From the NCBI GenBank assembly GCA_001004885.1, contig LCRX01000013.1, positions 1-47,988 on the forward strand: a DNA stretch of 47,988 nucleotides. The letters run 5' to 3'. This document shows positions 7,491 through 16,674 of the stretch, one piece after another (the stretch's first letter is position 1; every line of letters starts with the position of its first letter). The DNA comes from Candidatus Magasanikbacteria bacterium GW2011_GWA2_56_11 (lineage in GTDB: Bacteria > Patescibacteriota > Patescibacteriia > Magasanikbacterales > UBA922). The notes under the pieces are model-generated. The model did no database searches. It was given only the letters and a program-made list of their open reading frames with translations, and was not told the DNA's origin. Position numbers and translations under genes: made by a program.

Positions 7491-8789
7491 ATGAACGATT
7501 TTTTTGCCTTTACCAGGAAACATTACGGACTCATAGTAGCCGTGGCGTTCGCGGCCGGTGGCGCGGCCGGAGCGCTGTTTGGCGTCGCCGGCGCGACTAT
7601 GGCGGACAATTTGCAGAATTTCTTTGCCGAGCGCGGGTTGACGGTGCGGTGGCTGGACTCGCGTTCTTCGCCCGCGCCTTCCGCGGCCGTTCCCGAGGCT
7701 GCTATCCAAAAAGTAGTTGAAGAGGAATCGGCGGTCATAAAAGTAGTGGAAAATGTTAATCCGGCCGTCGTGAGCATCGCGATTTCGAAAGATTTGTCCC
7801 AATATCCGGGGGCCGGACCGAACTTGCTGCCGTTTGACGATTTTTTTGGGTTCGGACTGCCCTTCCCGGCGCCGTCGCGGCCTACGCCGCCAGCGCCTGG
7901 CAGCCAGAATAACCTACAGCGCATTGGCGGCGGCAGCGGCTTTATCATTGAACCGGACGGCCTGATAGTAACGAACAGACACGTGGTAGCCGACGAGTCG
8001 GCTGTCTACACGGTTATTCTCTCCGATGGCCAGGAGTACGCGGCCGAGATAGTCGCGCGCGATCCGGTCTTGGACGTGGCTCTGGTCAGGATAGGGGCGC
8101 AGAATCTGCCTACCGTCAGACTGGGCGACTCGGATAATCTGCGCATCGGCCAGACCGTCATCGCCATTGGTTATGCTTTGGCCGAGTACGGCAATACAGT
8201 TACCAAGGGCGTGGTGAGCGGCAGCGGCCGGCGGGTAATAGCCGGCGACGGACTTGGTTCGAGCGAAGTTATCGAAGAGGCGATCCAAACCGATGCGGCC
8301 ATTAATCCGGGCAACTCCGGCGGCCCCCTGATAAATATTCGGGGCGAGGTCATCGGCATCAATACGGCCGTGTCGGGCGAAGGGCAGCTGGTAGGTTTCG
8401 CCATCCCCGTTAATAACGCCCGGCAGACAATTGAGAGCGTCCGGCAGCACGGCCGCATCATCCGTCCCTGGCTCGGCGTGCGCTACGTGCCGGTAACGGC
8501 TCGTCTGGCCGAACAGAACCGATTGCCGGTCTCCTACGGCGCGCTAGTCAGCCGCGGGGCAGAACCGGGAGTTCTGGCTGTTATGCCCGGTTCGCCTGCG
8601 GACAAGGCCGGCCTGGCCGAGAATGATCTGATTCTGGAAATTAACGGGAAGAAATTGGAGAACAAAGATTCGCTCGGCAAAGAGATCGCCCGCTATGAAG
8701 TGGGCCAGGAGATTTCGCTTAAAGTGCTGCATCAGGGCCAGGAGAAAATTTTGTCGGTGAAGCTGGAAGAGTTTCCGGCCAATCCATAA
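7491..8789 (+). CDS. HtrA/DegP-type S1C serine protease with PDZ domain
   Basis: A 432-residue membrane-anchored protease. A hydrophobic N-terminal helix (about residues 12-36) is followed by the trypsin-like domain with the full triad: H164 in TNRHVV, D195 in LDVALV and S276 in NPGNSGGPL. A C-terminal PDZ domain runs from about residue 340 (GVLAVMPGSPADKAGL to LKVLHQGQEKILSVKL). The family degrades misfolded extracytoplasmic proteins. The ATG at 7491 follows the previous gene by 10 nt; the frame upstream overlaps the methyltransferase gene and is not used. A degenerate, triad-less relative is encoded at 38991-40046. Confidence 0.95.
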   Translation: MNDFFAFTRKHYGLIVAVAFAAGGAAGALFGVAGATMADNLQNFFAERGLTVRWLDSRSSPAPSAAVPEAAIQKVVEEESAVIKVVENVNPAVVSIAISKDLSQYPGAGPNLLPFDDFFGFGLPFPAPSRPTPPAPGSQNNLQRIGGGSGFIIEPDGLIVTNRHVVADESAVYTVILSDGQEYAAEIVARDPVLDVALVRIGAQNLPTVRLGDSDNLRIGQTVIAIGYALAEYGNTVTKGVVSGSGRRVIAGDGLGSSEVIEEAIQTDAAINPGNSGGPLINIRGEVIGINTAVSGEGQLVGFAIPVNNARQTIESVRQHGRIIRPWLGVRYVPVTARLAEQNRLPVSYGALVSRGAEPGVLAVMPGSPADKAGLAENDLILEINGKKLENKDSLGKEIARYEVGQEISLKVLHQGQEKILSVKLEEFPANP

Positions 8790-8854
8790 ATTTTTTGTCT
8801 CCCTACCGGAGCGCGGCTGTCGGGCAGTTTATTTGCCGTAACCCCAGTCAGACT

Positions 8855-10294
8855 ATGAAAAAACGCACGAAGATCGTTTGTACGCTCGGTCCGGCCTGCG
8901 AGTCCGCCGCCACGATCAAAAAAATGGTTGCCGCCGGCATGAACGTGGCGCGGTTGAATTTTTCGCACGGGACTTACGACAATCACGCCCTTCTTATCGA
9001 CCGGGTGCGCGCGGCGGCGGCAGCCACGGGCGAGCCGGTCGCCGTTATGCAGGATTTGCAGGGACCCAAAATCCGCGTGGGAGTCCTGCCGGCCGAGGGG
9101 GTCGAGCTCAAGAGCGCGGCCACAATAGTTTTTGATACCGCGCTCAACGAGTACGCGGGCGGCGCTATCCCCGTAGACTACCATTCCCTGCACGAGTATC
9201 TGGCGCCGGGGGAAAGGCTGCTTTTAAACGACGGCCGGGTGGAAACGACGGTCGCGGCGATAGCCGGGACGCAAATCACGGCGTTCGTCAAAAACGGCGG
9301 CGTCATCACCGCGCACAAAGGCATCAACGTGCCTGATTCGCGCCTCACAGTCAGCGCGCTGTCGGCCAAAGACAAAGAGGACGTCCGCTTCGGCGTCGAA
9401 CACGGCGTGGATCTGATCGCGCTGTCGTTTGTTACCGGCGCCAAGGACATTCTGGATTTAAGGTTTTTGATCAAACAATACGAAACCGAGCTGGGAATCA
9501 AGCCGGAGCAGCCGATCAGAATCGTGGCCAAGATTGAGCGCGGCGAGGCGGTGAAGAATATCGGAGAGATTTTGGAAGTGGTGGACGGCATTATGGTGGC
9601 GCGCGGCGATTTGGGAATTGAAATACCGGCGGCCGCGGTGCCCCTGGCGCAAAAGCAATTGATCGACGCGGCGCTCGCCGCGGCCAAACCAGTTATTGTG
9701 GCGACCCAGATGCTCGATTCCATGCAAGAAAATCCGCGGCCGACCCGTGCCGAGGTGTCGGACGTGGCGAACGCCGTCATTGACCACACGGACGCCGTGA
9801 TGCTCTCCAACGAGACAGCGACCGGAAAGTACCCGGTCGAGACGGTCGAGACGATGGGCGAGATTATCGTGGAGGCGGAGAAGTCGGCGTACGACAATTT
9901 GCGCCTGCGCGAACATCAGGGCCGGCGGCAGCGGGTGGACGACGTAATCAGCGAGATGTCGCGGCTCCTGGCCGAGGACATTGGCGCGCGGGTCATCCTG
10001 GCGGCCTCGATTTCGGGCGAGACCGCGCGGCTTATCAGCCGCTACCGGCCCGAACTTCCGGTGGTGGTGGCCACCAGCACCGACCGGGTGCGGCGCCAGC
10101 TGAACCTGTCCTGGGGCGTGGTGCCGTTTGTGCTGGTTCCCTGCCGGACTATCGAAGAATTGGTTGAACGCTCGCTCATGTACCTCAAAGAGCGGCGGAT
10201 TGTAAAATCCGGCGACAAGATAATCGTCGTGGCGGGCGAGCCGGTGGGCCAGGCCGGCCATGTGAATCTGCTGGAGGTGCGCGAGGTGGGCTAG
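8855..10294 (+). CDS. pyk: Pyruvate kinase
   Basis: A 479-residue enzyme that converts PEP and ADP to pyruvate and ATP at the end of glycolysis. The start MKKRTKIVCTLGPA, the substrate loop NFSHGTYDNH, the KIERGEAVKNI strand with the catalytic Lys and the MVARGDLGIEIP motif are all present. A C-terminal allosteric-type domain follows. Length matches single-domain bacterial PykF. The ATG at 8855 gives the conserved N-terminus; an earlier in-frame start at 8795 does not. The next gene encodes PEP synthase, which runs the opposite reaction, so this is a PEP/pyruvate node. Confidence 0.97.
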   Translation: MKKRTKIVCTLGPACESAATIKKMVAAGMNVARLNFSHGTYDNHALLIDRVRAAAAATGEPVAVMQDLQGPKIRVGVLPAEGVELKSAATIVFDTALNEYAGGAIPVDYHSLHEYLAPGERLLLNDGRVETTVAAIAGTQITAFVKNGGVITAHKGINVPDSRLTVSALSAKDKEDVRFGVEHGVDLIALSFVTGAKDILDLRFLIKQYETELGIKPEQPIRIVAKIERGEAVKNIGEILEVVDGIMVARGDLGIEIPAAAVPLAQKQLIDAALAAAKPVIVATQMLDSMQENPRPTRAEVSDVANAVIDHTDAVMLSNETATGKYPVETVETMGEIIVEAEKSAYDNLRLREHQGRRQRVDDVISEMSRLLAEDIGARVILAASISGETARLISRYRPELPVVVATSTDRVRRQLNLSWGVVPFVLVPCRTIEELVERSLMYLKERRIVKSGDKIIVVAGEPVGQAGHVNLLEVREVG

Positions 10295-10703
10295 CGCAGT
10301 GTACGTTGGGGATGTTATCTGCTATACTTCTACTTGTGAATGAACTCACAGCGAGTTTCCCCCCTTTCGCCTCAAACATAGACTGATTTTCACGGCACCA
10401 AAACTCGCTCTTACAGGCTCAGACATTGGTGCCGTAAAAATCAGTCTCTGTTTCGGCTCGACTTAGAGAATAGAATTGTTAATAACTCACTACCAGTTTA
10501 ATTTATCTCAAAAATAATTCTGGCTTAATTTCGGTCCAGTTCGGCTGGCAATCGCGCTACCGGGACCACCATGGCGGAAAATTTTCAGCTAAAACTTTAC
10601 CGCCAAAATTAATCAAGACTAAATCCGAAGTTATTTTCTTTTTCGAGAATAAAATAACCGCCGGCCAATTCGGTTTTTTCAATCCGGCCTGAATTTTTCC
10701 GCC
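10295..10703. other. Intergenic region with a structured repeat copy and A/T-rich leader
   Basis: No gene is seen. An extended -10 (TGCTATACT, 10320-10328) lies directly before copy 1 of the dispersed element. A 48-nt block at 10505-10552 (AAAAATAATTCTGGC...) is about 80% alike to 26505-26553. A hairpin with 8-nt arms (GTTATTTT / AAAATAAC, about 10631-10660) precedes the ppsA start. Confidence 0.6.
10342..10499 (+). repeat. Dispersed structured element, copy 1
   Basis: About 158 nt closely matching 18419-18574. It contains a 28-nt inverted repeat (10374-10401 with 10426-10453, 26 of 28 paired) around a 24-nt loop. A second pairing, GCGAGTTT (10351-10358) with AAACTCGC (10401-10408), would compete with it or form a pseudoknot. 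It lies just downstream of a -10 box, so it is probably transcribed from the plus strand. Confidence 0.85.
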
Positions 10704-13547
10704 ATGGCGCCAAACACGAAAACCCCAATCGCCCCGGTGACCTCGACGGCCGCCGACCGCGCGACGCGGACAGTTTTGTGGTTCAACGAAATTTCTTTGC
10801 CGGATATTCCGCTGGTCGGCGGCAAAAATGCCTCACTCGGCGAAATGTATTCGAAACTAACCGCCAAGGGCATCGCGGTGCCGAACGGGTTCGCGATTAC
10901 GGCCGCGGCCTACAGGGCGTTTTTGGCACCCAACCATGGGCGGGAAAAAATTAAAAAACTGCTCAAAGACCTAGACGTGGCCAACGTCAAAGCCTTGCGC
11001 GCCACCGGCGCCAGGGTGCGCTCGCTTATTCTCAAGCAGCCGCTGCCCAAAACGCTGGAGCAGGAGATTATTTTGGCTTATAGGACGCTCGCTAAGCAGG
11101 AGGGAGCCCGTTCGCTGGCGGTGGCGGTGCGCTCGAGCGCCACGGCGGAAGACTTGCCGGATGCCAGCTTCGCCGGCCAACAGGAAACCTACCTCAATAT
11201 CCGCGGCGAGCGCGAGCTTTTGTCCGCCGTCAGAAAGTGTTTCGCCTCATTGTTTACCGACCGGGCCATTTCTTACCGGGAGACCAAGGGTTTCGACCAT
11301 CTGAGCGTGGCGCTTTCCGTAACAGTGCAAACCATGGTGGGCTCGGGCACCGGGGCGAGCGGCGTCATGTTTACTCTCGACACGGAATCAGGGTTCCCCG
11401 GGGTAGTGCTCATCAATGCCGCTTACGGGTTGGGCGAGTACGTGGTGAAAGGACGGGTAACCCCGGACCAGTACTACGTGTTCAAAGCCGGCCTATCCCA
11501 GGGTAAGAGCGCTATTATCAGCCGCCTTTTGGGCACCAAAGAGGTCAAACTGCTCGCGAACGAGAGTGGCGGCACGCGCCAGGCCGCGGTCCGCCAGCGT
11601 GAACGCAACCGTTTTGCGCTCGAGGCAAAAGATATCTTGCAGCTGGCGCGTTGGGGCGTGGCGATAGAAGAGCACTATGGCCGGCCGCAGGATATAGAAT
11701 GGGCCAAGGACGGCGCGAGCGGCCGGCTGTATATCGTCCAGGCGCGTCCGGAAACAGTTAAAACCAACCGCGACCGTAACGTGATAGAGACCTACGGACT
11801 CAAACAGACCGGCACCGTGCTTCTCTCCGGCACGGCCGTGGGCCAAAAGATCGGCGCCGGCAAAGTCAGGGTAATAGACAGTCCGCGGAAACTCAGGGAG
11901 TTCAAGGCCGGCGAGGTGCTTGTTACCCGCATCACCGATCCGGATTGGGAGCCGATCATGCGCCTGGCCGCGGCCATTGTTACCGAACAGGGCGGCAAGA
12001 CCAGCCACGCGGCCATAGTTAGCCGCGAGTTGGGCGTGCCCTGCGTAGTGGGGGTGGCCGGCGCGCGCCGGGTGCTCGCGACCGGAGCGGCAGTAACTGT
12101 GAGCTGCGCTGAGGGCGAGGAAGGCAAGATCTACCGCGGCATTTTGCCTTTCGAGGTAAAGCGGACAGAACTGACAGCTATCCCGAAAACAAAGACCAAG
12201 ATCATGATGAACGTGGGCGACCCGGACAACGCTTTCCCCTTGTCTTTTCTGCCCCACGACGGCGTGGGCCTGGCGCGCGAGGAGTTTATTTTTTCTAATT
12301 TTATCCGCATTCATCCTTTGGCCCTGGTTCACTACCATAAACTCAAAGACAAAAAAGCCAAAGCCGCTATCGCCCGGCTGACCCTGGGCTACGCTAAAAA
12401 AAGCGATTACTGCGTGGACAAATTGGCCGAAGGCATTGCCCGCATCGCGGCCGCGTTTCATCCGCGCGACGTCATCGTGCGCCTGTCGGATTTCAAGACC
12501 AACGAGTACTCGGCGCTCATCGGCGGCCGGGAGTTTGGGGGGCTGACCAATATCATTGTCATGGTGCCGTTTTGCCGCACTCCGGAAGAGGGCGCGCGCG
12601 TGCTCAAAACCATGGCCGAGTACGGCCTCAAGCAGGGCGAAAACGGGCTCAAGGTATACGTCATGTGCGAAATTCCCTCGAACGTAGTCCTGGCCGACGA
12701 GTTTGCCAAGCTGTTCGACGGTTTTAGCATCGGTTCGAACGATTTGACGCAGCTGGCGCTCGGCATTGATCGCGACTCGGCCCGGCTGCGGGGGGTGGCC
12801 GATGAAAACCACGCTGCTGTCAAAGCCATGATTCGGGAGGTGATCAAAAAAGCGCACGCCGCGGGCAAACCGATAGGTATCTGCGGCCAGGCGCCGAGCG
12901 ATTATCCGGAGTTCGCGGAGTTTTTGGTATCACAGGGGATAGACAGCATTTCGCTTAATCCCGATTCCCTGGTCGCGGTGCGCGAACGCGTGAGCTATGC
13001 CGAACGGACAGTGGGCAAGACCGGCCCCAAAACCAACGCGCGGCTTCTCGGGACCATGGTTATTTTTGCCGCCGTGGCCGCTTTCGCCATGATAGCCGGC
13101 GCCGGCTGCGCCGGCGTTTGGGAACGCGCTCCCGCGCCGGAGTCCGGGGTGGAACTGTCTCCCGGACAGCTCCGGCTGGAGCTGCAGGAAAAATTGCAGC
13201 GTGAGGCGGCGGCCAAAGAGGCGGCCGAGATGGCGCCCCTCAAGGTGGCCTCGTTCGTGGATTACGAATTTGATTATCCGCGCGCCTGGGATGCCGAGTT
13301 TTGGAACGGGGGAGTAACTGTCTTAGACTCGGTAGCCGGAGATTATATGAGCGTCTTTCGCCAGTTGGTTCCCCATCCGGTTCTTCAGAGCGCGAAAGAG
13401 TCATTCTTGATGGGCAATGTTGACGCTTGGCGCTACACTGCCGCCGGACCGGACGGCCGGATAATCACCATCATTGAGATACCCACTTTTGACGGCGAGG
13501 TGCTCGAGGCGAATTTAGTCCGCGGCGACGGCGCAGACGCGGAATGA
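10704..13547 (+). CDS. ppsA: Phosphoenolpyruvate synthase fused to a membrane-anchored C-terminal domain; internal deletion
   Basis: A 947-residue protein. Residues 25-360 are the ATP-grasp pyruvate/ATP-binding domain (VGGKNASLGEMY; RSSATAEDLPDASFAGQQ). The swivelling phosphohistidine domain has the catalytic His at H435 in GGKTSHAAI. The PEP-binding TIM barrel ends with GSNDLTQLALGIDRD and GICGQAPSDYPEF. The enzyme makes PEP from pyruvate and ATP. Two oddities stand out. At residues 611-612 (GGREF then GGLTNI) about 40 residues are missing in frame, including the conserved ENPMLGxRG stretch whose Arg binds substrate. After the normal end (YAERTVGK, about residue 773) the frame continues into a hydrophobic segment at 781-802 and a PsbP-like domain (FVDYEFDYPRAW). 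The hydrophobic part ending IAGAGC could instead be the lipoprotein signal of a separate gene. Confidence 0.88.
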   Translation: MAPNTKTPIAPVTSTAADRATRTVLWFNEISLPDIPLVGGKNASLGEMYSKLTAKGIAVPNGFAITAAAYRAFLAPNHGREKIKKLLKDLDVANVKALRATGARVRSLILKQPLPKTLEQEIILAYRTLAKQEGARSLAVAVRSSATAEDLPDASFAGQQETYLNIRGERELLSAVRKCFASLFTDRAISYRETKGFDHLSVALSVTVQTMVGSGTGASGVMFTLDTESGFPGVVLINAAYGLGEYVVKGRVTPDQYYVFKAGLSQGKSAIISRLLGTKEVKLLANESGGTRQAAVRQRERNRFALEAKDILQLARWGVAIEEHYGRPQDIEWAKDGASGRLYIVQARPETVKTNRDRNVIETYGLKQTGTVLLSGTAVGQKIGAGKVRVIDSPRKLREFKAGEVLVTRITDPDWEPIMRLAAAIVTEQGGKTSHAAIVSRELGVPCVVGVAGARRVLATGAAVTVSCAEGEEGKIYRGILPFEVKRTELTAIPKTKTKIMMNVGDPDNAFPLSFLPHDGVGLAREEFIFSNFIRIHPLALVHYHKLKDKKAKAAIARLTLGYAKKSDYCVDKLAEGIARIAAAFHPRDVIVRLSDFKTNEYSALIGGREFGGLTNIIVMVPFCRTPEEGARVLKTMAEYGLKQGENGLKVYVMCEIPSNVVLADEFAKLFDGFSIGSNDLTQLALGIDRDSARLRGVADENHAAVKAMIREVIKKAHAAGKPIGICGQAPSDYPEFAEFLVSQGIDSISLNPDSLVAVRERVSYAERTVGKTGPKTNARLLGTMVIFAAVAAFAMIAGAGCAGVWERAPAPESGVELSPGQLRLELQEKLQREAAAKEAAEMAPLKVASFVDYEFDYPRAWDAEFWNGGVTVLDSVAGDYMSVFRQLVPHPVLQSAKESFLMGNVDAWRYTAAGPDGRIITIIEIPTFDGEVLEANLVRGDGADAE

Positions 13548-13614
13548 CAGTGCCAGGCGTATTACCGGCCCTGCGACGTGCCGGAGGGATGGAAAGTGTG
13601 CGACGAAAAGGACG

Positions 13615-13648
13615 CCGGGCTATAACTTTTTAAGTTATATTCTCCCGG
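13615..13648 (+). terminator. Terminator after ppsA
   Basis: An inner stem TATAACTT / AAGTTATA is stacked inside an outer CCGGG / CCCGG, followed by an A/T-rich run. It sits 70 nt after the ppsA stop. Confidence 0.6.
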
Positions 13649-13672
13649 TACTCAATAAAAATTTTTCAGAAG

Positions 13673-13681
13673 TTATCCACA
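13673..13681 (+). promoter_or_regulatory. DnaA-box-like nonamer TTATCCACA
   Basis: An exact match to the common bacterial DnaA box. It is single, with no cluster and no adjacent dnaA, so an origin is not supported. A related TTGTCCACA lies at 16720. Confidence 0.35.
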
Positions 13682-13685
13682 GGTG

Positions 13686-13744
13686 AACAGCCCTTGCCCT
13701 AACGGCAGGGGTAATTTGTCTTCAAATTAGCCCTGCCGGCTGTT
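13686..13744. repeat. Long intergenic inverted repeat
   Basis: The arms CGGCAGGGgTAATTTG (13703-13718) and CAAATTAgCCCTGCCG (13723-13738) pair with one mismatch over a TCTT loop. An outer pair AACAGCC / GGCTGTT extends the stem. No T run follows, so it is not a plain terminator. Confidence 0.75.
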
Positions 13745-13756
13745 TACCGGCTGAGC

Positions 13757-13785
13757 TTGCCACGATTACCGGTTTTCCCTATACT
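13757..13785 (+). promoter_or_regulatory. Promoter of the GH123-like gene (TTGCCA-17-TATACT)
   Basis: The -35 is TTGCCA at 13757-13762 and the -10 is TATACT at 13780-13785, with a 17-nt spacer. The start site near 13792 gives a leader of about 125 nt. Confidence 0.75.
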
Positions 13786-13916
13786 ACTTAGCTCTATGCA
13801 GCTCGTCGGTATTTTAATCCATTACAGCTTGTCCTGTCTCTCTGAACGAGACGGGGTCAGTTCGGTCGGCTTAATTTTTTAGCATTAGGCAGATTTTTTA
13901 TTCTTATCTTATTAAC

Positions 13917-16595
13917 ATGATTCTTAAAAAAATGGGCCTTCGGCTGAGCGCCGGAATAATGGGGCTTGTAACCGCTCTCCTGCCCTTGCTCCCGGTCTCT
14001 CCGGCCGGAGCGGCGCACGTGGGTTTGCTGTCCACCAGCACGTTTGCAAACGGTACGGCCACGCTCAATATCAGCGCCCCCTCCGGCGCGTATTGCGACG
14101 TAGCCATCGGCAGCGCGGTAGCGGCGCCGGATTACCGGTGGATAGAGGCTAAACCCTGTACCACGATTGTGGCTTCGGGGCTGCCCAATGTCGATCTCTT
14201 GTACGTCCGTATCTTCAACGGCGGACACGGCCATGATTTTAAACTGAAACCGACGGTTGCCGCCCCGACCCCAGCTCCGGCGCCGTCTCCAACCCCGACC
14301 CCGACCCCAGCTCCGGCGCCGTCTCCAACCCCGACCCCGACCCCAGCTCCGGCGCCGTCAGTCAAGCCGACTTACCGGGCGCCCACCATCATCTCGCCGG
14401 CCGCCGGCAGCACTCTGCCCGGGAGCTCGGTTAAGTTTACCTGGACAAACGAGGGCGCGAACTATTACGTTGTGCGCGTGGGCAAATACTGGAACGCGAC
14501 TACATACGGCTCTTACCAGGTTAATGGCACCTCTCTCACTCTCAACAATCTTCCGACTGACGGCAGCACTGTCCATGTACGCATTTTAGCTTATTTTTCC
14601 GGTTCGTTGCGCAGCCGCAGTTACTCATATACGGCGGCCAAAATCGCGGCGCCTACTCCGACCCCTACCCCTACCCCGACACCTACACCAACTCCAATCC
14701 CAACCCCAACGCCGGTGGGCAAATCGGCCTTTTCGTCTGTCTGGGCCAATGAAGGCGGTTACAAAGTGCCGCAGGAATACCTTTTGGGAAGCAATAATCC
14801 GGCAAGCACGGCCAACTCGGTCTGGAACGGTGCCAAGATTTCCGTTTTTGGCGGCAGGAACGAGGTGGTAAACTTCAATCTTATTCTTGAGGCCAAAAGC
14901 CAGCCGGTTGGCCCGGTCTCGGTTAGCTTTGACAAACTTACCGGTCCGAACGGTTACGCGATCAGTTCCAAAGCGGCCGGCGGACCAGGACTCTACAACT
15001 GGGTCGGACGCAATATTGAACTTTTTTACGTACGTTATCTGCCAATCAAAGGACTGAGCGGCTTTATGTCGCTAAACTATGACGAGCGGCATCGTCCGGA
15101 ACGGTTCCGTTCGCCGATCGCGCTCGCCCAGGGAGCCTATGCCGGGCTGTGGTCGGACCGGCTGGATCACGACAAGTCTTATCCGGATATCGCGGTCCCG
15201 TACGAAATGCATGACGGTTTTACCGTGGCCGCGGGTAAAAACCAGAGCATCTGGGCAGACGTGTACATTCCAAAAGGTGCCCCGGCGGGTACTTACCAAG
15301 GCGTCGTAACTGTCAAAGAGGGCGGGACGGCGACTTACCAGCTGCCGGTGGAGTTAATCGTGTACGACTTCACTCTGCCGGATTCTCCGAGCGCCAAAAC
15401 CATGCTTTTTATGGGCGCGAGCGACCTGAACAAACGCTACCTTGGCCAGTCTTGGACCGCGGACGCCGCCCAGGCCGAAACCGCCCGCCAGGTGCGCGAC
15501 CGTCACTTTCAATTGGCCCATCGCCATAAAATATCCCTTATTGATGCCGATCCGGGATCAACCGGAGACGCTCCGAGCGCCGACTGGGTGCCGCGCCTGA
15601 ACGGTTCGCTTTTCACCGCCGCGAGGGGTTATGACGGACCGGGAGCGGGAGTAGGAAACAATGTCTACTCCATAGGCACTTACGGCTCCTGGGGCTGGAA
15701 GGGCGAAGGCCAAGCCGGTATGTGGAAACACACCGATGCCTGGGCCAACTGGTTTGCGGCCAACGCCCCGTCGAGTGAATATTTCCTCTACCTTATAGAC
15801 GAAAGCAGCGACTATCCCCAAATCGAACAGTGGGCGCAGTGGATAAACAATAACCCCGGACCGGGCAAAAAAGTGTTCTCGTTGGCTACCATCGGTCTGC
15901 CCTCGGCCGCGGCCAACACCCCGTCCCTGGATATCCCGGTATCGGGCATGTACGTCGGCGACACCTATGCCTGGCAGAGCGCGGCCAACAAATATCTCAC
16001 CAATCCGGACAAGAGATTCTACATGTACAACGGCGGCCGGCCGGGCCAGGGTTCTTTCATGACGGAAGACGACGGCATTGCCCTGCGCGAAATGTCGTGG
16101 GGGCAGTACAAAAAAGGCATCAGCCGCTGGTTCTACTGGGAATCTACCTACTATAATAATTATCAGGGAGGGGCTGGCGAAACCAATGTCTTTAAACAGG
16201 CCCAAACGTTCGGCAGCAACGGCACCTGGAGCAACATGCTCGGACAGACGGGCTGGAACTACAGCAACGGCGACGGCGTCCTTTTCTACCCGGGTACGGA
16301 TAAGCTGTTTCCGGCCGATTCGTACGGCGTACCCGGACCGTTCGCGAGCTTACGTCTCAAACACTGGCGCCGGGGTGTCCAGGACGTGGATTACCTCACG
16401 CTGGCCGCCAAGGTCAACCCGACTCGCGTTCAGGAAATAGTGAACGCGACCGTGCCCAAAGTGCTGTGGGAGTACGGCGTCGACAACCAGTCTGACCCGA
16501 CTTACAAGAATACGGCCATCAGCTGGTCGAGCAACCCGGATGTCTGGGAAGCGGCCCGCAAGGAACTGGCGCAGATTATAGCCGGCATTAAGTAG
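13917..16595 (+). CDS. Secreted GH123/DUF4091-like glycoside hydrolase with Pro-Thr linkers
   Basis: An 892-residue exported protein. A signal peptide (residues 1-32, ending SPAGAA) leads to a small N-terminal domain, a Pro/Thr/Ala linker made of exact repeats, an Ig-like module (about 165-240, starting APTIISPAAGSTLPG), a second PT linker and a C-terminal catalytic-type region. That region carries LIDESSDYP with the Asp-Glu pair at D628/E629, the position used by GH123 N-acetyl-hexosaminidases. It closes with the DUF4091 hallmarks VLFYPG and SLRLKHWRRGVQDVDYL. The substrate is inferred to be an amino-sugar glycan, without direct evidence. The gene has its own promoter and terminator, so it is monocistronic. 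The assignment to GH123 rests on these motifs only. Confidence 0.8.
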   Translation: MILKKMGLRLSAGIMGLVTALLPLLPVSPAGAAHVGLLSTSTFANGTATLNISAPSGAYCDVAIGSAVAAPDYRWIEAKPCTTIVASGLPNVDLLYVRIFNGGHGHDFKLKPTVAAPTPAPAPSPTPTPTPAPAPSPTPTPTPAPAPSVKPTYRAPTIISPAAGSTLPGSSVKFTWTNEGANYYVVRVGKYWNATTYGSYQVNGTSLTLNNLPTDGSTVHVRILAYFSGSLRSRSYSYTAAKIAAPTPTPTPTPTPTPTPIPTPTPVGKSAFSSVWANEGGYKVPQEYLLGSNNPASTANSVWNGAKISVFGGRNEVVNFNLILEAKSQPVGPVSVSFDKLTGPNGYAISSKAAGGPGLYNWVGRNIELFYVRYLPIKGLSGFMSLNYDERHRPERFRSPIALAQGAYAGLWSDRLDHDKSYPDIAVPYEMHDGFTVAAGKNQSIWADVYIPKGAPAGTYQGVVTVKEGGTATYQLPVELIVYDFTLPDSPSAKTMLFMGASDLNKRYLGQSWTADAAQAETARQVRDRHFQLAHRHKISLIDADPGSTGDAPSADWVPRLNGSLFTAARGYDGPGAGVGNNVYSIGTYGSWGWKGEGQAGMWKHTDAWANWFAANAPSSEYFLYLIDESSDYPQIEQWAQWINNNPGPGKKVFSLATIGLPSAAANTPSLDIPVSGMYVGDTYAWQSAANKYLTNPDKRFYMYNGGRPGQGSFMTEDDGIALREMSWGQYKKGISRWFYWESTYYNNYQGGAGETNVFKQAQTFGSNGTWSNMLGQTGWNYSNGDGVLFYPGTDKLFPADSYGVPGPFASLRLKHWRRGVQDVDYLTLAAKVNPTRVQEIVNATVPKVLWEYGVDNQSDPTYKNTAISWSSNPDVWEAARKELAQIIAGIK
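14267..14359 (+). repeat. 36-nt tandem repeat encoding TPAPAPSPTPTP
   Basis: Two exact 36-nt units (14267-14302, 14303-14338) and a partial third. It encodes the first Pro/Thr linker of the GH123-like protein. Exact identity suggests recent slippage, so linker length may vary between strains. Confidence 0.9.
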
Positions 16596-16643
16596 CGCAT
16601 AATTAACCGCTTTTGGCCTCTGCCGCTCGGGCAGGACAAGAAT

Positions 16644-16670
16644 AAGCCCCTCCTTCGGGGCTTTTCTTTT
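16644..16670 (+). terminator. Terminator of the GH123-like gene
   Basis: The stem AAGCCCC / GGGGCTT with a short loop, followed by TTCTTTT, 48 nt after the stop. Confidence 0.9.
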
Positions 16671-16674
16671 ACTG

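Larger units (their letters stand above)
13548..13916. other. Intergenic region with hairpins, a DnaA-type box and a promoter
   Basis: No gene is supported. In order: a terminator (13615-13648), a 9-nt TTATCCACA box (13673-13681), a long hairpin (13686-13744), a promoter (13757-13785), and a leader with a stem of 8 pairs (CCTGTCTC / GAGACGGG, near 13832-13854). Confidence 0.6.

Noticed and set aside
11493-12857. 454-codon open frame on the minus strand
   Set aside because: It is the exact antisense of ppsA. High G/C at third positions keeps such frames open, and the product (His/Gln/Arg-rich) has no domain.
13545-13622. Protein-like text (QCQAYYRPCDVPEGW...) in frame after the ppsA TGA, suggesting readthrough or TGA recoding
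   Set aside because: TGA ends other genes here (dgkA, the ABC-F gene) and no core gene has an internal TGA. The extension is only about 25 codons and runs into the terminator, so chance cannot be excluded.
14257-14710. CRISPR-like regular repeats
   Set aside because: The repeats are in-frame Pro/Thr codons of a protein linker without spacers.
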